From: Paracoccus acridae
GTDB lineage: Bacteria; Pseudomonadota; Alphaproteobacteria; Rhodobacterales; Rhodobacteraceae
Reading direction: 5' to 3'
NCBI RefSeq assembly: GCF_014642735.1
Contig: NZ_BMIV01000002.1
Coordinates: 186,001-250,000 of the forward strand
DNA length: 64,000 nucleotides
The translations under genes were made by a program, and so were the position numbers. The notes under the pieces were generated by a model. That model worked only from the letters and a program-made list of their open reading frames with translations, searched no databases and had not been told where the DNA came from. Of the stretch, positions 26,939 to 36,648 are shown piece by piece. Position 1 is the first letter of the stretch, and each line of letters starts with the position of its first letter.

Positions 26939-28053
26939 CGCGGCGCAGCCCCGCCGGCTTTGACGAGGCGCAGCCCGGTCCAGGGTGGGAGGCGCTGCCG
27001 CTGCCCGCCCTTGTGCTGGACGGCCAGGGCCGCGTGGCCGCGATGAACAATGCGGCGGAAATCTGGCTCAACATGTCGCGCAACTCGACCCTGGGGCGGG
27101 CGCTGGAAGGGGACGAGATGGGCACGCGGCTGCGCATCCAGCCGTCGCTTGGGCCGTTGGTCTGCCGGGTGATCGCGGGGGACGAGGCGCTGTATCATCC
27201 CGGCATCCGGTTCGAGATCGGCGACCGCGCGGGCGGCCACCAGGATCGCCATGCCGCCGTCCATGTCGGCCCCGCGGGCGATGTCGGGGGCGCCGTGACG
27301 CTTTTGCTGGTGCCGCAGGACGAGGCGGGGCTGCATAACCAGACCCGCGCCGTCCGCACCGCCGCCCGCAGCGCCATCGGCATGGCCGAGATGCTGGCGC
27401 ACGAGATCAAGAACCCCCTGGCGGGCATCCGGGGCGCCGCGCAACTGATCGGCATGAACGCATCCCCCGAGGATCGCGAAATGGCCGAGATGATCGTCAG
27501 CGAATCCAGGCGCATCGTGTCCCTGCTGGACCAGGTGGAACGCTTCGGCGACACCTCGGCCCCGAACCTGCGGTCGATCAACGTCCATGACGTGCTGGAA
27601 AAGGTGCGTCGGTCCGCAGCCGTGGGATTTGCCAGGAAGATCGCCATCGTGGCGGAATACGACCCGTCCCTGCCGGATGCCCTGGCCGACGGGGACCAGC
27701 TGACCCAGGTCTGTCTGAACCTTGTCAAGAACGCCGCCGAGGCGCTGAAGGACACCGACCATCCGATGATCCGGCTGCGCAGCTTCTATGACCACAGCCT
27801 GCGCCTGCCGCCGGACGACGCCGACCCCACCGGCCGACCCTTGCCCCTGCAGATCGAGATCGAGGACAACGGCCCCGGCCTGCCGCCCGTCATCGCCGAC
27901 CAGATCTTCGAGCCCTTCGTGTCGGGACGCGAGAACGGCACCGGCCTGGGCCTGGCGCTTGTCAGCAAGATCATCACCGACCACGGCGCGCTGATCCGCG
28001 TGGATTCGCGCCCCGGCCGCACCGTTTTTCGCATATCATTGCCCAAGGCATAA
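26935..28053 (+). CDS. ntrB: nitrogen regulation sensor kinase NtrB
   Basis: 372-residue soluble histidine kinase. A PAS-like N-terminal domain (ALVLDGQGRVAAMNNAAEIW) is followed by the dimerisation H-box MLAHEIKNPLAGI with His156, then the N-box (NLVKNAAEAL), G1 (EIEDNGPGLP) and G2 (GTGLGLALV). It phosphorylates or dephosphorylates NtrC according to nitrogen status signalled by PII. No membrane spans. It overlaps dusB and is 11 bases from ntrC. Confidence 0.95.
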   Translation: MTRRSPAGFDEAQPGPGWEALPLPALVLDGQGRVAAMNNAAEIWLNMSRNSTLGRALEGDEMGTRLRIQPSLGPLVCRVIAGDEALYHPGIRFEIGDRAGGHQDRHAAVHVGPAGDVGGAVTLLLVPQDEAGLHNQTRAVRTAARSAIGMAEMLAHEIKNPLAGIRGAAQLIGMNASPEDREMAEMIVSESRRIVSLLDQVERFGDTSAPNLRSINVHDVLEKVRRSAAVGFARKIAIVAEYDPSLPDALADGDQLTQVCLNLVKNAAEALKDTDHPMIRLRSFYDHSLRLPPDDADPTGRPLPLQIEIEDNGPGLPPVIADQIFEPFVSGRENGTGLGLALVSKIITDHGALIRVDSRPGRTVFRISLPKA

Positions 28054-28064
28054 GGACCGACGCC

Positions 28065-29522
28065 ATGGACGGAACCGTTCTGATCGCTGACGACGACCGC
28101 ACCATCCGCACGGTGCTGACCCAGGCGCTGACTCGCGCGGGCTGCCGCGTCCATGCCACGGGCAGCCTGGCGCAGCTGTCCAAGTGGGTCGAGGAAGGCC
28201 GGGGCGATCTGGTCATCACCGACGTGATGATGCCCGACGGCAACGGCATCGACCGCATCCCCGCCATCCGCAATGCCCGGCCCGACCTGCCGGTCATCGT
28301 CATCTCGGCCCAGAACACCATCGTCACCGCGATCCGCGCGACCGAGGCCGAGGCCTTCGAATACCTGCCCAAGCCCTTCGACCTGCCCGACCTGATGGCC
28401 AAGGCGGGCCAGGCCCTGTCGCGCCGCCCGCGCAGATCCGACCCGGCCCCTGAGGCGGGCGCCGCGCCGCGCCCCGCCGCCGATCCCGCCATGCCGCTGA
28501 TCGGCCACGCCCCCGCGATGCAGTCGCTGTTCCGCATGGTCGCGCGGATCCTGAACGCCGACCTGCCGGTGCTGATCGCGGGCGAACCGGGCGTGGGCAA
28601 GACCACCATCGCGCGGTCCTTCCACGAACTGTCCGACCGCCGCGACAACGGGTTCGCGATCCTGACCTCGGCCGACGCGAGCGAGGAGGCGATCATCCGG
28701 GCGGCGGACAAGGCGCGCGGCGGCACGATCGTCGTGGAAAACCCGGCAGGGTTCGATCCGGCGGCCCAGGCACGGCTGATCGGATTGATCGAATCCATGG
28801 AAAGCGGCCCGGACCGCGCCATGGCCCCGCGGATCGTGGCCACGACCGGCCCGGATCCCCAGGCCGACGTTGCGTCGGGACGGCTGCGGTCGGATCTGTA
28901 TTACCGACTTGCCGGCGTGACCGTGACCGTGCCGCCCTTGCGCGCGCGGGTCGATGACATCCTGCCCCTGGCGGCGCACCTGCTGGCGCGCGCGGCGACG
29001 CAGGGCTTGCCCGACCGGACGCTGGGCGACGATGCGGCCGGCCTGCTGCGCGTCCATGCCTTCCCCGGCAATGTGCGGGAACTGGAAAACATGATGCGCC
29101 GACTGGCCCTGACCGCCAGCGGCACCACCATCACCGCCGCCGAGATGCGCGAGGCGCTGAGCCAGCAGGGCGGCGGCCGCACGGCCTCCATCGCCGCCAT
29201 GCCGATGCCCGCCACGCCGGTTGCGAACGATGCCGGTCTGCCCGGCGGCTTTCATCTGGGCGGCGGCAACGGCCCCCTGTCGGATTCGGTCGAGGCGCAT
29301 CTGCAACGCTATTTCGACCTGCATGGCGACAGCCTGCCGCCGCCCGGTCTTTACGACCGCATCCTGCGCGAAATCGAACGCCCGCTGCTTCAGGTGGCCC
29401 TGGACGCCACCGGCGGCAATCAGCTTAGATGCGCCGACCTGTTGGGAATAAACCGCAATACCCTGCGCAAGAAGCTGACCGAGCTGAATATCGAGGTGAC
29501 ACGCCGCCGCAAACTGATGTAA
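28065..29522 (+). CDS. ntrC: nitrogen response regulator NtrC, GAFTGA-less
   Basis: 485 residues: receiver domain with phospho-Asp53 (VITDVMMPDGNG), AAA+ domain with Walker A GEPGVGKT (173-180), and a C-terminal Fis-type helix-turn-helix (LLGINRNTLRKKLTEL). The loop that normally carries ELFGHE and GAFTGA, needed to contact sigma-54, is replaced by a shortened segment (SADASEEAIIRAADKARGG). Rhodobacter capsulatus NtrC is known to lack GAFTGA and activate the sigma-70 holoenzyme, and this gene shows the same feature. A ~60-residue Ala/Gly/Pro linker precedes the DNA-binding domain. Confidence 0.94.
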   Translation: MDGTVLIADDDRTIRTVLTQALTRAGCRVHATGSLAQLSKWVEEGRGDLVITDVMMPDGNGIDRIPAIRNARPDLPVIVISAQNTIVTAIRATEAEAFEYLPKPFDLPDLMAKAGQALSRRPRRSDPAPEAGAAPRPAADPAMPLIGHAPAMQSLFRMVARILNADLPVLIAGEPGVGKTTIARSFHELSDRRDNGFAILTSADASEEAIIRAADKARGGTIVVENPAGFDPAAQARLIGLIESMESGPDRAMAPRIVATTGPDPQADVASGRLRSDLYYRLAGVTVTVPPLRARVDDILPLAAHLLARAATQGLPDRTLGDDAAGLLRVHAFPGNVRELENMMRRLALTASGTTITAAEMREALSQQGGGRTASIAAMPMPATPVANDAGLPGGFHLGGGNGPLSDSVEAHLQRYFDLHGDSLPPPGLYDRILREIERPLLQVALDATGGNQLRCADLLGINRNTLRKKLTELNIEVTRRRKLM

Positions 29523-29536
29523 AACCGCCACAGGGG

Positions 29537-29560
29537 GCGGCGCCAGCGTATCGGCGCCGC
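29537..29560 (+). other. hairpin between ntrC and ntrY
   Basis: GCGGCGCC at 29537-29544 pairs with GGCGCCGC at 29553-29560 around an 8-base loop. No T run follows. It may modulate read-through from ntrBC into ntrYX. Confidence 0.45.
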
Positions 29561-29594
29561 AACAGAAAGCCGCGTCAGACGGCAGGCGGGGGCA

Positions 29595-31859
29595 ATGGCA
29601 GGTGCCGCATCAGGGTTGAGCTGGGACAGGCTCGCAAGGATCAAGCTGCCGCGTCACTGGCGCGGGGGAATGGCCGTGGCGATTCTGGCCTTGGGCATCC
29701 TTCTGGCGGGTGCGACCATGACGGTGCTTGGCCCGCTGGCCCAGGGCGCCGAAAGCCGGATGCTGCGGCTGATCCTGCTTCTGGACCTTGCCTATCTGAT
29801 CGTGCTGATCGGGATCATCGTGCTGCGCATGTCGCGCCTGATCACCGCGCGCCGCAAGACCGCGGCCGGATCGCGGTTGCACGCGCGGCTGGTGCTGATC
29901 TTTGCCGGGCTGGCCCTTGTGCCCACGGTCCTGGTCGCGCTGTTCGCGGGATTTCTGGTCAATATCGGGCTGGAAGGCTGGTTCTCGGGCCGGGTGCAGC
30001 AGGTCGTCACGACATCCCAGGCCGCGGCCGAAGCCTATCAAGAGGAACACCGCCGCGACCTGACCGAGGATGCCCGCGCCCTTGCCAGCGTGCTGACGCA
30101 GGCGGGGCGGGCCAATCCGCTGATCGACGACGGCGAATTGCGGCTGCTGCTGGGGCAGGGGCAGGCGCTGATCCAGCGGGGCTTGCGCGAAGCCTATGTC
30201 ATCAACGGCAACGGAGAAATCCGCGCGCGGGGCGAACGGTCCTATCTGTTCTGGTATGAAGCCCCGACCAGCAGCGATCTGGACCGCGCCCAGACCGAGG
30301 GCGTCGTGCTGATCGAGGATTGGCAGAACAACGAATTCCGCGCCCTTGTCGCCCTGCCGCCGCTGGCCGACCGTTACCTGTATGTCACGCGCGACGTGGA
30401 CGGCGCGCTGCTGGGCCTTGTGGACGACACCCGCGCGACAGTGGGCAGCTATCGCCAGCTGGAACAGACGCGCAGCCAGGTGCTGTTCGAGTTTTCCTTG
30501 GTCTATCTGGCCTTCGCGCTGCTGCTGGTCGCGGCCGCCGTGCTGCTGGGCCTGTGGTTCGCCAGCCGCCTTTCGCGGCCCATTGGGCTTCTGGCGCAGG
30601 CCAGCGAACAGGTGGGCCACGGCAACCTGGATGTCCAGGTGCCCGAACCCGACACGGGGGACGAGATCCAGACGTTGGGGCAGTCCTTCAACCGCATGAC
30701 CCGGCAACTCAAGACCCAGCGGGAAGAACTGATCGACAGCTATCGCGTCAGCGACGAACAGCGCAGGCTGTTCGACAACGTGCTGTCCTCCGTCACCTCG
30801 GGCGTGATCGGGCTGGACGCGGCGGGGGAAATCGACTTCGTGAACCGGTCTGCCAGCAAGCTGCTGGGGCTTGACCCGAAACGCGACATTGACGCGCTGC
30901 TGTCCGAAGCGGTGCCGGAATTCGCGCCGCTGTTCGACCGGCTGTCGGCCTCGGTCGCGGAAACCGTGCAGGACGAGGTGCGGCTGATGCGCGAGGGCAA
31001 GGTCGAAAGCCTGCTGGTCCGCATGGCCGTCCGTCGCGGCACCGATGGCGACCTGGAAGGCTATGTCGTGGCCTTCGACGACGTGACCGAGCTTGTGACC
31101 GCGCAGCGCATGGCCGCCTGGGGCGACGTGGCGCGAAGGGTCGCGCACGAGATCAAGAACCCGCTGACGCCGATCCAGCTGTCCGCCGAACGCCTGCGCC
31201 GCAAGTTCGGCAAGCTGGCATCGCCCGAGGACAAGGCCTCGCTGGACCAGTACACCGACGTCATCATCCGCCAGACGGGCGATCTGCGCCGGATCGTGGA
31301 CGAATTCAGCCGCTTCGCCCGGATGCCCGAACCCGACCGTGCGGAAATCGACCTGGCCGCCCTGCTGCGAGAGGTCACGCTGTTGCAGCAGGACGCGCTG
31401 AAAGGGGCATTGCAGGCGCATATCCCGGACCAGCCGGTGAACGTGGATTGCGATGCCGGGATGCTGCGGCAGGCCTTCACGAACCTTGTCAAGAACGCCG
31501 GAGAAGCGGTTGACGAAATGCGGGAAAACGCGCCCGATGGCTGGACGGCGCAGGTTACGGTCTTGATGCAGGCCGACCACGATGCGGTCACCATCCGCAT
31601 CGCCGACAACGGCCCCGGCCTGCCCGCCGACCGGTCGCGCCTGTTCGAGCCTTATGTGACCATGAAGGCCAGCGGCACGGGCCTGGGCCTGCCGATCGTC
31701 AAGAAGATCGTCGAGGAACATGGCGGCAGCCTGTCCCTGTCGGACCGGCCCGACGGGCCCGGCGCCTTGGCTGAAATACGCCTGCCGCGGGAACGCCATC
31801 CCGTGCGCGGCGCGCAACGCAAGACAAAAACAAAAGAAGATGAGGCAGCACCGATATGA
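29595..31859 (+). CDS. ntrY: nitrogen/redox sensor kinase NtrY
   Basis: 754-residue membrane kinase. Three N-terminal hydrophobic spans lie within the first ~115 residues, followed by a periplasmic segment and a fourth span near 300-320. HAMP, PAS (SGVIGLDAAGEIDFVNRSA) and the kinase core follow, with phospho-acceptor His518 in RVAHEIKNPLTPIQLS and G-box GTGLGLPIV. NtrY senses envelope or redox/nitrogen cues in relatives and phosphorylates NtrX. The ATG at 29595 has a G-rich ribosome site. The stop overlaps ntrX by four bases. Confidence 0.95.
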   Translation: MAGAASGLSWDRLARIKLPRHWRGGMAVAILALGILLAGATMTVLGPLAQGAESRMLRLILLLDLAYLIVLIGIIVLRMSRLITARRKTAAGSRLHARLVLIFAGLALVPTVLVALFAGFLVNIGLEGWFSGRVQQVVTTSQAAAEAYQEEHRRDLTEDARALASVLTQAGRANPLIDDGELRLLLGQGQALIQRGLREAYVINGNGEIRARGERSYLFWYEAPTSSDLDRAQTEGVVLIEDWQNNEFRALVALPPLADRYLYVTRDVDGALLGLVDDTRATVGSYRQLEQTRSQVLFEFSLVYLAFALLLVAAAVLLGLWFASRLSRPIGLLAQASEQVGHGNLDVQVPEPDTGDEIQTLGQSFNRMTRQLKTQREELIDSYRVSDEQRRLFDNVLSSVTSGVIGLDAAGEIDFVNRSASKLLGLDPKRDIDALLSEAVPEFAPLFDRLSASVAETVQDEVRLMREGKVESLLVRMAVRRGTDGDLEGYVVAFDDVTELVTAQRMAAWGDVARRVAHEIKNPLTPIQLSAERLRRKFGKLASPEDKASLDQYTDVIIRQTGDLRRIVDEFSRFARMPEPDRAEIDLAALLREVTLLQQDALKGALQAHIPDQPVNVDCDAGMLRQAFTNLVKNAGEAVDEMRENAPDGWTAQVTVLMQADHDAVTIRIADNGPGLPADRSRLFEPYVTMKASGTGLGLPIVKKIVEEHGGSLSLSDRPDGPGALAEIRLPRERHPVRGAQRKTKTKEDEAAPI

Positions 31860-33247
31860 GCGATATCCTGATCGTTGACGACGAACGCGATATCCGCGAA
31901 CTGGTCGCGGACATCCTGAAGGACGAGGGGTTCGAGACGCGCCTTGCCGCGAACTCGGACGAGGCGCTGGCGGCGCTGAACGAACGCCCGCCCGCGCTGA
32001 TGGTCCTGGACATCTGGCTGAAGGACAGCCGCATGGACGGGATCGACATCCTGAAACAGGTCAAGCGCAACAACCCGGACGTGCCCGTCATCATCATATC
32101 CGGCCACGGCAACATCGAGATCGCGGTGGCGGCGATCAAGCAGGGCGCATACGACTTCATCGAGAAGCCCTTCAACATCGACCAGTTGATGGTGGTGGTG
32201 AACCGGGCGATGGAAGCCAGCCGGCTGCGGCGGGAAAACAGCACCCTGCGCCGGGGCGGGGACCGCGCGGCCGAGATGCTGGGCCATTCCGTTGCCTTCA
32301 AGCGCCTGCGCGACAACCTGGACAAGGTGGCGAAATCCAACGGCCGCGTAATGCTGTCGGGCGAACCGGGCACCGGCAAGGAAATGGCCGCCCGTTACAT
32401 CCACGCCCACAGCCCGCGCAGCAATGCGCCCTTCATCACCGTGCCCTGCGCCACCATCGAGCCGGAACGGATGGAGGAGGTGCTGTTCGGACGCGAAACC
32501 CCCGAACGCGGCATCGAGCCCGGCCTTCTGGAACAGGCCCATGGCGGCGTCATCTATTTCGACGAAGTGGGCGACATGCCCCTGGGCACCCAACCGAAAA
32601 TCCTGCGTGTCCTGACCGAGCAGCAGTTCGTGCGGGCAGGGGGCGCGGACCGGGTGCGGGTCGATCTGCGGGTGATCTCGTCCACCAACCGCGACCTGCC
32701 TGCCGAGATCGCGGCGGGCCGGTTCCGGCAGGAGCTTTATGACCGTTTGAACGTCGTGCCGGTGGCCGTGCCGTCGCTGGTGGAACGGCGCGACGACATC
32801 GCGGTGCTGGCGCGCCATTTCATTGACGGCTTCCAGCGCCACCAGGGCCTGACCCCGCGCGAATTGCCCGAGGAAACCGTGGCCGCCCTGCAATCCATGC
32901 GCTGGCCCGGCAATATCCGCCAGTTGCGCAATGTGATCGAACGCGTGCTGATCCTGGCCGAAAGCAGCGGTCCGATCCAGCCCGCCGAACTGGAACCCCA
33001 GGGCGCCACGCCCGACAACAGCGACGCCCTGGCGCTTGGCCCGCAGATCACCGCCATGGCGCTGCGCGAGGCGCGCGAGATGTTCGAACGCGAATACCTG
33101 GTCGCCCAGATCAACCGCTTCGGGGGCAATATCAGCCGCACCGCGCAGTTCGTCGGGATGGAACGCAGCGCCCTGCACCGCAAGCTGAAATCCCTGGGCG
33201 TCGTCGGCGGAATGCGGGCCGAGGACGAGATGCTGATGGGCAAGTAG
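31856..33247 (+). CDS. ntrX: response regulator NtrX, atypical sigma-54 contact loop
   Basis: 463 residues: receiver with phospho-Asp52 (VLDIWLKDSRMDG), AAA+ domain with Walker A GEPGTGKE (169-176) and Walker B VIYFDEVGDM, and a Fis-type helix-turn-helix (RTAQFVGMERSALHRKLKSL). Where ELFGHEKGAFTGA would stand, residues 210-224 read LFGRETPERGIEPGL, so the sigma-54 contact is missing. This is in line with NtrX of Rhodobacteraceae. It forms the NtrYX pair controlling nitrogen, respiration and envelope genes in relatives. trkA follows after 64 bases. Confidence 0.94.
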   Translation: MSDILIVDDERDIRELVADILKDEGFETRLAANSDEALAALNERPPALMVLDIWLKDSRMDGIDILKQVKRNNPDVPVIIISGHGNIEIAVAAIKQGAYDFIEKPFNIDQLMVVVNRAMEASRLRRENSTLRRGGDRAAEMLGHSVAFKRLRDNLDKVAKSNGRVMLSGEPGTGKEMAARYIHAHSPRSNAPFITVPCATIEPERMEEVLFGRETPERGIEPGLLEQAHGGVIYFDEVGDMPLGTQPKILRVLTEQQFVRAGGADRVRVDLRVISSTNRDLPAEIAAGRFRQELYDRLNVVPVAVPSLVERRDDIAVLARHFIDGFQRHQGLTPRELPEETVAALQSMRWPGNIRQLRNVIERVLILAESSGPIQPAELEPQGATPDNSDALALGPQITAMALREAREMFEREYLVAQINRFGGNISRTAQFVGMERSALHRKLKSLGVVGGMRAEDEMLMGK

Positions 33248-33311
33248 GGTGGTTGCGCGGCGCGCGGCCTGGGCATAGGCAGAAGATGGCGCAGGCGGCA
33301 AAGGGGCGGCC

Positions 33312-34688
33312 ATGAAGATCATCATCTGCGGCGCGGGCCAGGTCGGCTGGCAGATCGCCCGGCACCTGTCGGGCGAACGCAACGACGTCACCGTCATCGA
33401 CAACAACGCCGACCTGATCCGCCGCGCGACCGATGCCCTGGACGTCCAGGGCGTGATGGGATTTGCCAGCCATCCCGACATCCTGGACCGGGCGGGCGCC
33501 CGCGACGCCGACCTGATCATCGCCGCGACCCATTCGGACGAGGTGAACATGGTCACCTGCCAGGTCGCCCATTCGATCTTCCAGGTGCCGCGCAAGATCG
33601 CGCGGCTGCGCAGCAGCGCCTATCTGGATGCGATCTATTCGGATCTCTACACCACGTCGCACCTGCCCATCGACGTGGTGATCAGCCCGGAACGAGAGGT
33701 CGCCAAGGCCGCCCTGCAACGCCTGTCGGCGCCATCGACCTTCGACGTGGAAACCTTCATGGGCGGCAAGGTGCAGCTTCTGGGCATCCTGCTTGAAGAC
33801 GACTGCCCCGCGCTGAACACGCCGCTGCGGCAGTTGAACGAACTGTTTTCCACCCTGCGCGCCATCGTCGTGGGGGTGCGCCGACAGACCCGGCTGTTCG
33901 CGCCCGAACCGGGGGACCAGTTGTTCGCCCATGACCAGATCTATGTCTTTGCCCATCGCGAGGATGTGGGCCGCACCCTGGAAATCTTCGGCAAGCCGCC
34001 CCTGAAACAGGAACGCATCGCCATCATCGGCGCGGGGAATGTTGGCCTTGCCGTGGCGCAGGCGCTTGAATCGCGCCCCGACCGGATCCGGGCCAAGCTG
34101 ATCGAGCGCGACCGCACCCGCGCGGAATTCGCCGCCGACCGGCTGGAACGCACCATCGTCCTGAACGGCGACGGCTTGTCCGCCGAACTGCTGGACGAGG
34201 CCGCGGTGCCCACGGCGGACGCCGTCTTGGCCGTGACCGACGACGACAAGACGAATATCCTGGCCTCGGTCCGCGCCAAGCAGGCGGGGGCCAAGCTGGC
34301 GATCGCCCTGATCAACGACCCGACCATGGTGCCCCTGACCGAGGTGCTGGACATCGACGCCTATATCAATCCGCGATCCACGACGGTTTCGACGATCCTG
34401 CGCCATATCCGGCACGGGCGCGTGCGCGACATCTATTCCATCGGCGACGCCGAGGCCGAGGTGATCGAGGCGCAGGCCCTGTCCACTTCCCCCATATCCG
34501 GCCGGGCGATCCGCGACATCGAATTTCCAGAAGGCGTGCTGATCGGCGCGGTGCAGAAGGGCGACAAGGTGATAAAGCCGATGCCCGACACGCGGATCGA
34601 GGAAGGCGACATCGTGCTGATGTTTGCGCTGTCCAAGGACGTCCCCGAGGTCGAGCGCCTGTTGCAGGTCTCGATCGACTTCTTCTGA
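33312..34688 (+). CDS. trkA: Trk potassium uptake regulatory subunit TrkA
   Basis: 458-residue peripheral membrane protein with two RCK units. Each has a Rossmann nucleotide site (IIICGAGQVGWQIA at residue 3, IAIIGAGNVGLAVA near 236) and a TrkA-C domain. It gates the TrkH channel in response to NAD(H)/ATP. trkH starts six bases later, so the two are co-expressed. Length matches the two-domain TrkA family. Confidence 0.95.
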   Translation: MKIIICGAGQVGWQIARHLSGERNDVTVIDNNADLIRRATDALDVQGVMGFASHPDILDRAGARDADLIIAATHSDEVNMVTCQVAHSIFQVPRKIARLRSSAYLDAIYSDLYTTSHLPIDVVISPEREVAKAALQRLSAPSTFDVETFMGGKVQLLGILLEDDCPALNTPLRQLNELFSTLRAIVVGVRRQTRLFAPEPGDQLFAHDQIYVFAHREDVGRTLEIFGKPPLKQERIAIIGAGNVGLAVAQALESRPDRIRAKLIERDRTRAEFAADRLERTIVLNGDGLSAELLDEAAVPTADAVLAVTDDDKTNILASVRAKQAGAKLAIALINDPTMVPLTEVLDIDAYINPRSTTVSTILRHIRHGRVRDIYSIGDAEAEVIEAQALSTSPISGRAIRDIEFPEGVLIGAVQKGDKVIKPMPDTRIEEGDIVLMFALSKDVPEVERLLQVSIDFF

Positions 34689-34694
34689 CGCGCC

Positions 34695-36323
34695 ATGGCC
34701 GCCCTGCTGCGCCTGCCGTTGTTCGTGCTGATCGCCGCCCTGACGGGGCTGTCGATGCTGCTGCCGGCGGCCTATGCCTCGGTCAACAACAACGACGAAA
34801 TGGCGCGGACATTCCTGTATTCCGGTCTCCTGGTGCTGGTGGTGGCGGGGCTGATCGGACTGGCCACGGCCGCCAATCCCCCGCGGGCCCGTCCCCGCGA
34901 TGCCCTGCTGACGATGCTGACGGTCTATGCCGGGATGCCGCTGGTCATGGCGCTGCCCTTCGCCGAAAGCATGCCGGACACCGGGCTGTTCAATGCTTGG
35001 TGGGAAATGACCTCGGCGCTGACGACCACCGGGGCCTCGCTTTATTCGGCGGACCTGTTGCCGATGCCCTTGCACCTGTGGCGGGCGATGGCAGGCTGGA
35101 TGGGGGGGTTCTTCATCCTGGCCGCCGCCACCGCGATCCTGGCCCCGCTGCATATCGGCGGGTTCGAGATCATGGCCCAGCCTTACGGTCGGCGCGAACA
35201 GTATGAACGCTTGCCCCGGTCGGCCGATCCGCTGGACCGGAACCCGCATCTGTCCACGCCTGGCTTCCAGACGGTGCTGGCCCATCCCCACTACCGCCTG
35301 ATGCGGTCGGCCGTGGAGGTCTTTCCGGTTTATGCCGGGCTGACTGGCGCGCTGTGGGTGATCCTGCTGGTGCTGGGGGATCCGGGGCTGGTCGCGCTGT
35401 GCCGGGCGATGGGGACATTGTCCACCAGCGGCATCTCTCCGGTCCTTGGGCCGCCCGGCACCAGTTCGGGCCTGCCCGGAGAGATGGCGGTCTTCCTGTT
35501 CCTGATCCCCGCCCTGTCGCGCCGCTTCTGGCCGGGGGGCGGGGAACTGCGCGCCAGCGACCGGCTGATCGACGATCCCGAATTGAAGATGGCAGGCGGT
35601 TTCGTCGCCCTTGTGGCGCTGTCGCTGTTTGCCCGTCATTTCCTGGGCGCTATCGAAAGCGCAAGCGCGCCCGAAGGGTCGTCGGAAATGCTTTACGACC
35701 TGCGCAACGGCTTGGCCGCCTTCTGGGGCGGGCTGTTCAACGGCCTCAGCTACCTGACCACGACCGGCTGGACCTCGATCGACTGGCAGGGCGCGCGGGC
35801 ATGGTCGGGCCTGACCTCGCCCAGCCTGATCCTGGCGGGGCTGGCGATGATGGGGGGCGGGGTCGCGACCACGGCGGGGGGCGTCAAGCTGTTGCGCGTC
35901 TATGCGCTTGCCCGCCACGGGCAGCGGGAAATGGAACGCATCGTTCACCCGAACTCGGTCGCGGGGGGCGGACAGATCGCCCGCCGCCTGCGGCGCGAGG
36001 GGGCCTATCTGGCCTTCATCTTCTTCATGCTGTTCGCGACCTCCATCGCCCTGGTGGTGGCGCTTGTCTCGATCCAGCGGATCGAGATCGAGACGGCGAC
36101 GATCCTGTCCATCGCCGCGCTGACCAATACCGGGCCGCTGGCCGCCGCGATCCCGCTGTCCCCGGCTTTCCAGGCGACGGCGGGCATCGCGTCCGCACCC
36201 TGGGAAGGCTGGTCGGGGCTTCCGGTCTTTACCAAGGCGGTGCTGGCGGGGGCCATGATCCTGGGACGGATGGAGACGCTGGCCGTCCTTGCGCTGTTTT
36301 CGCCGCAGTTCTGGCGGCGTTGA
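34695..36323 (+). CDS. trkH: Trk potassium transporter membrane subunit TrkH
   Basis: 542-residue inner-membrane K+ transporter with about ten spans arranged as repeated M1-P-M2 units. Filter-like segments are visible: TTTGASLYS (first pore loop), STSGISPV (second), [10 protein letters not shown] (third) and [10 protein letters not shown] (fourth). It works with TrkA encoded directly upstream. Hfq follows on the same strand after 91 bases. No truncation is seen. Confidence 0.94.
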   Translation: MAALLRLPLFVLIAALTGLSMLLPAAYASVNNNDEMARTFLYSGLLVLVVAGLIGLATAANPPRARPRDALLTMLTVYAGMPLVMALPFAESMPDTGLFNAWWEMTSALTTTGASLYSADLLPMPLHLWRAMAGWMGGFFILAAATAILAPLHIGGFEIMAQPYGRREQYERLPRSADPLDRNPHLSTPGFQTVLAHPHYRLMRSAVEVFPVYAGLTGALWVILLVLGDPGLVALCRAMGTLSTSGISPVLGPPGTSSGLPGEMAVFLFLIPALSRRFWPGGGELRASDRLIDDPELKMAGGFVALVALSLFARHFLGAIESASAPEGSSEMLYDLRNGLAAFWGGLFNGLSYLTTTGWTSIDWQGARAWSGLTSPSLILAGLAMMGGGVATTAGGVKLLRVYALARHGQREMERIVHPNSVAGGGQIARRLRREGAYLAFIFFMLFATSIALVVALVSIQRIEIETATILSIAALTNTGPLAAAIPLSPAFQATAGIASAPWEGWSGLPVFTKAVLAGAMILGRMETLAVLALFSPQFWRR

Positions 36324-36344
36324 AGGGGCGCAAATCCGGGGCGC

Positions 36345-36373
36345 TTGCAAGGGCTGCGGCAACCGCATAGATG
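36345..36373 (+). promoter_or_regulatory. possible hfq promoter
   Basis: TTGCAA at 36345-36350, a 17-base spacer and TAGATG at 36368-36373 resemble a sigma-70 promoter about 42 bases before hfq. The -10 is weak (3 of 6). Confidence 0.3.
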
Positions 36374-36414
36374 TAAGGTCCAACCGGGACAGATCAAAAA
36401 CGGAACAAAAAACA

Positions 36415-36648
36415 ATGGCTGGCGACAAGCAGAACTTGCAGGACGCGTTCCTCAATCATGTCCGCAAGGCAAAGGTGCCTGTCACGATTTTCCTGATCAA
36501 CGGCGTCAAGTTGCAGGGCGTCATCACCTGGTTCGACAATTTCTGCGTTCTCCTGCGCCGCGACGGCCAGTCGCAGCTGGTCTACAAGCACGCCATCAGC
36601 ACGATCATGCCGGGCCAGCCCATTTCGCTCTATGAAGGCGAGGACTGA
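36415..36648 (+). CDS. hfq: RNA chaperone Hfq
   Basis: 77-residue Sm-like hexameric RNA chaperone that pairs small RNAs with mRNAs. Sm1 is in [21 protein letters not shown] and Sm2 is [10 protein letters not shown]; the Gln near the N-terminus ([12 protein letters not shown]) contacts U-rich RNA. The C-terminal tail is very short ([11 protein letters not shown]), as usual in alphaproteobacteria. The TTG of hflX follows the stop without a gap, giving the conserved hfq-hflX pair. Confidence 0.97.
   Translation: MAGDKQNLQDAFLNHVRKAKVPVTIFLINGVKLQGVITWFDNFCVLLRRDGQSQLVYKHAISTIMPGQPISLYEGED

Noticed and set aside
33132-36455. 1107-codon minus-strand frame across trkA-trkH
   Set aside because: Antisense shadow with low-complexity Arg/Gln/Gly content; TrkA, TrkH and Hfq on the plus strand are unmistakable.
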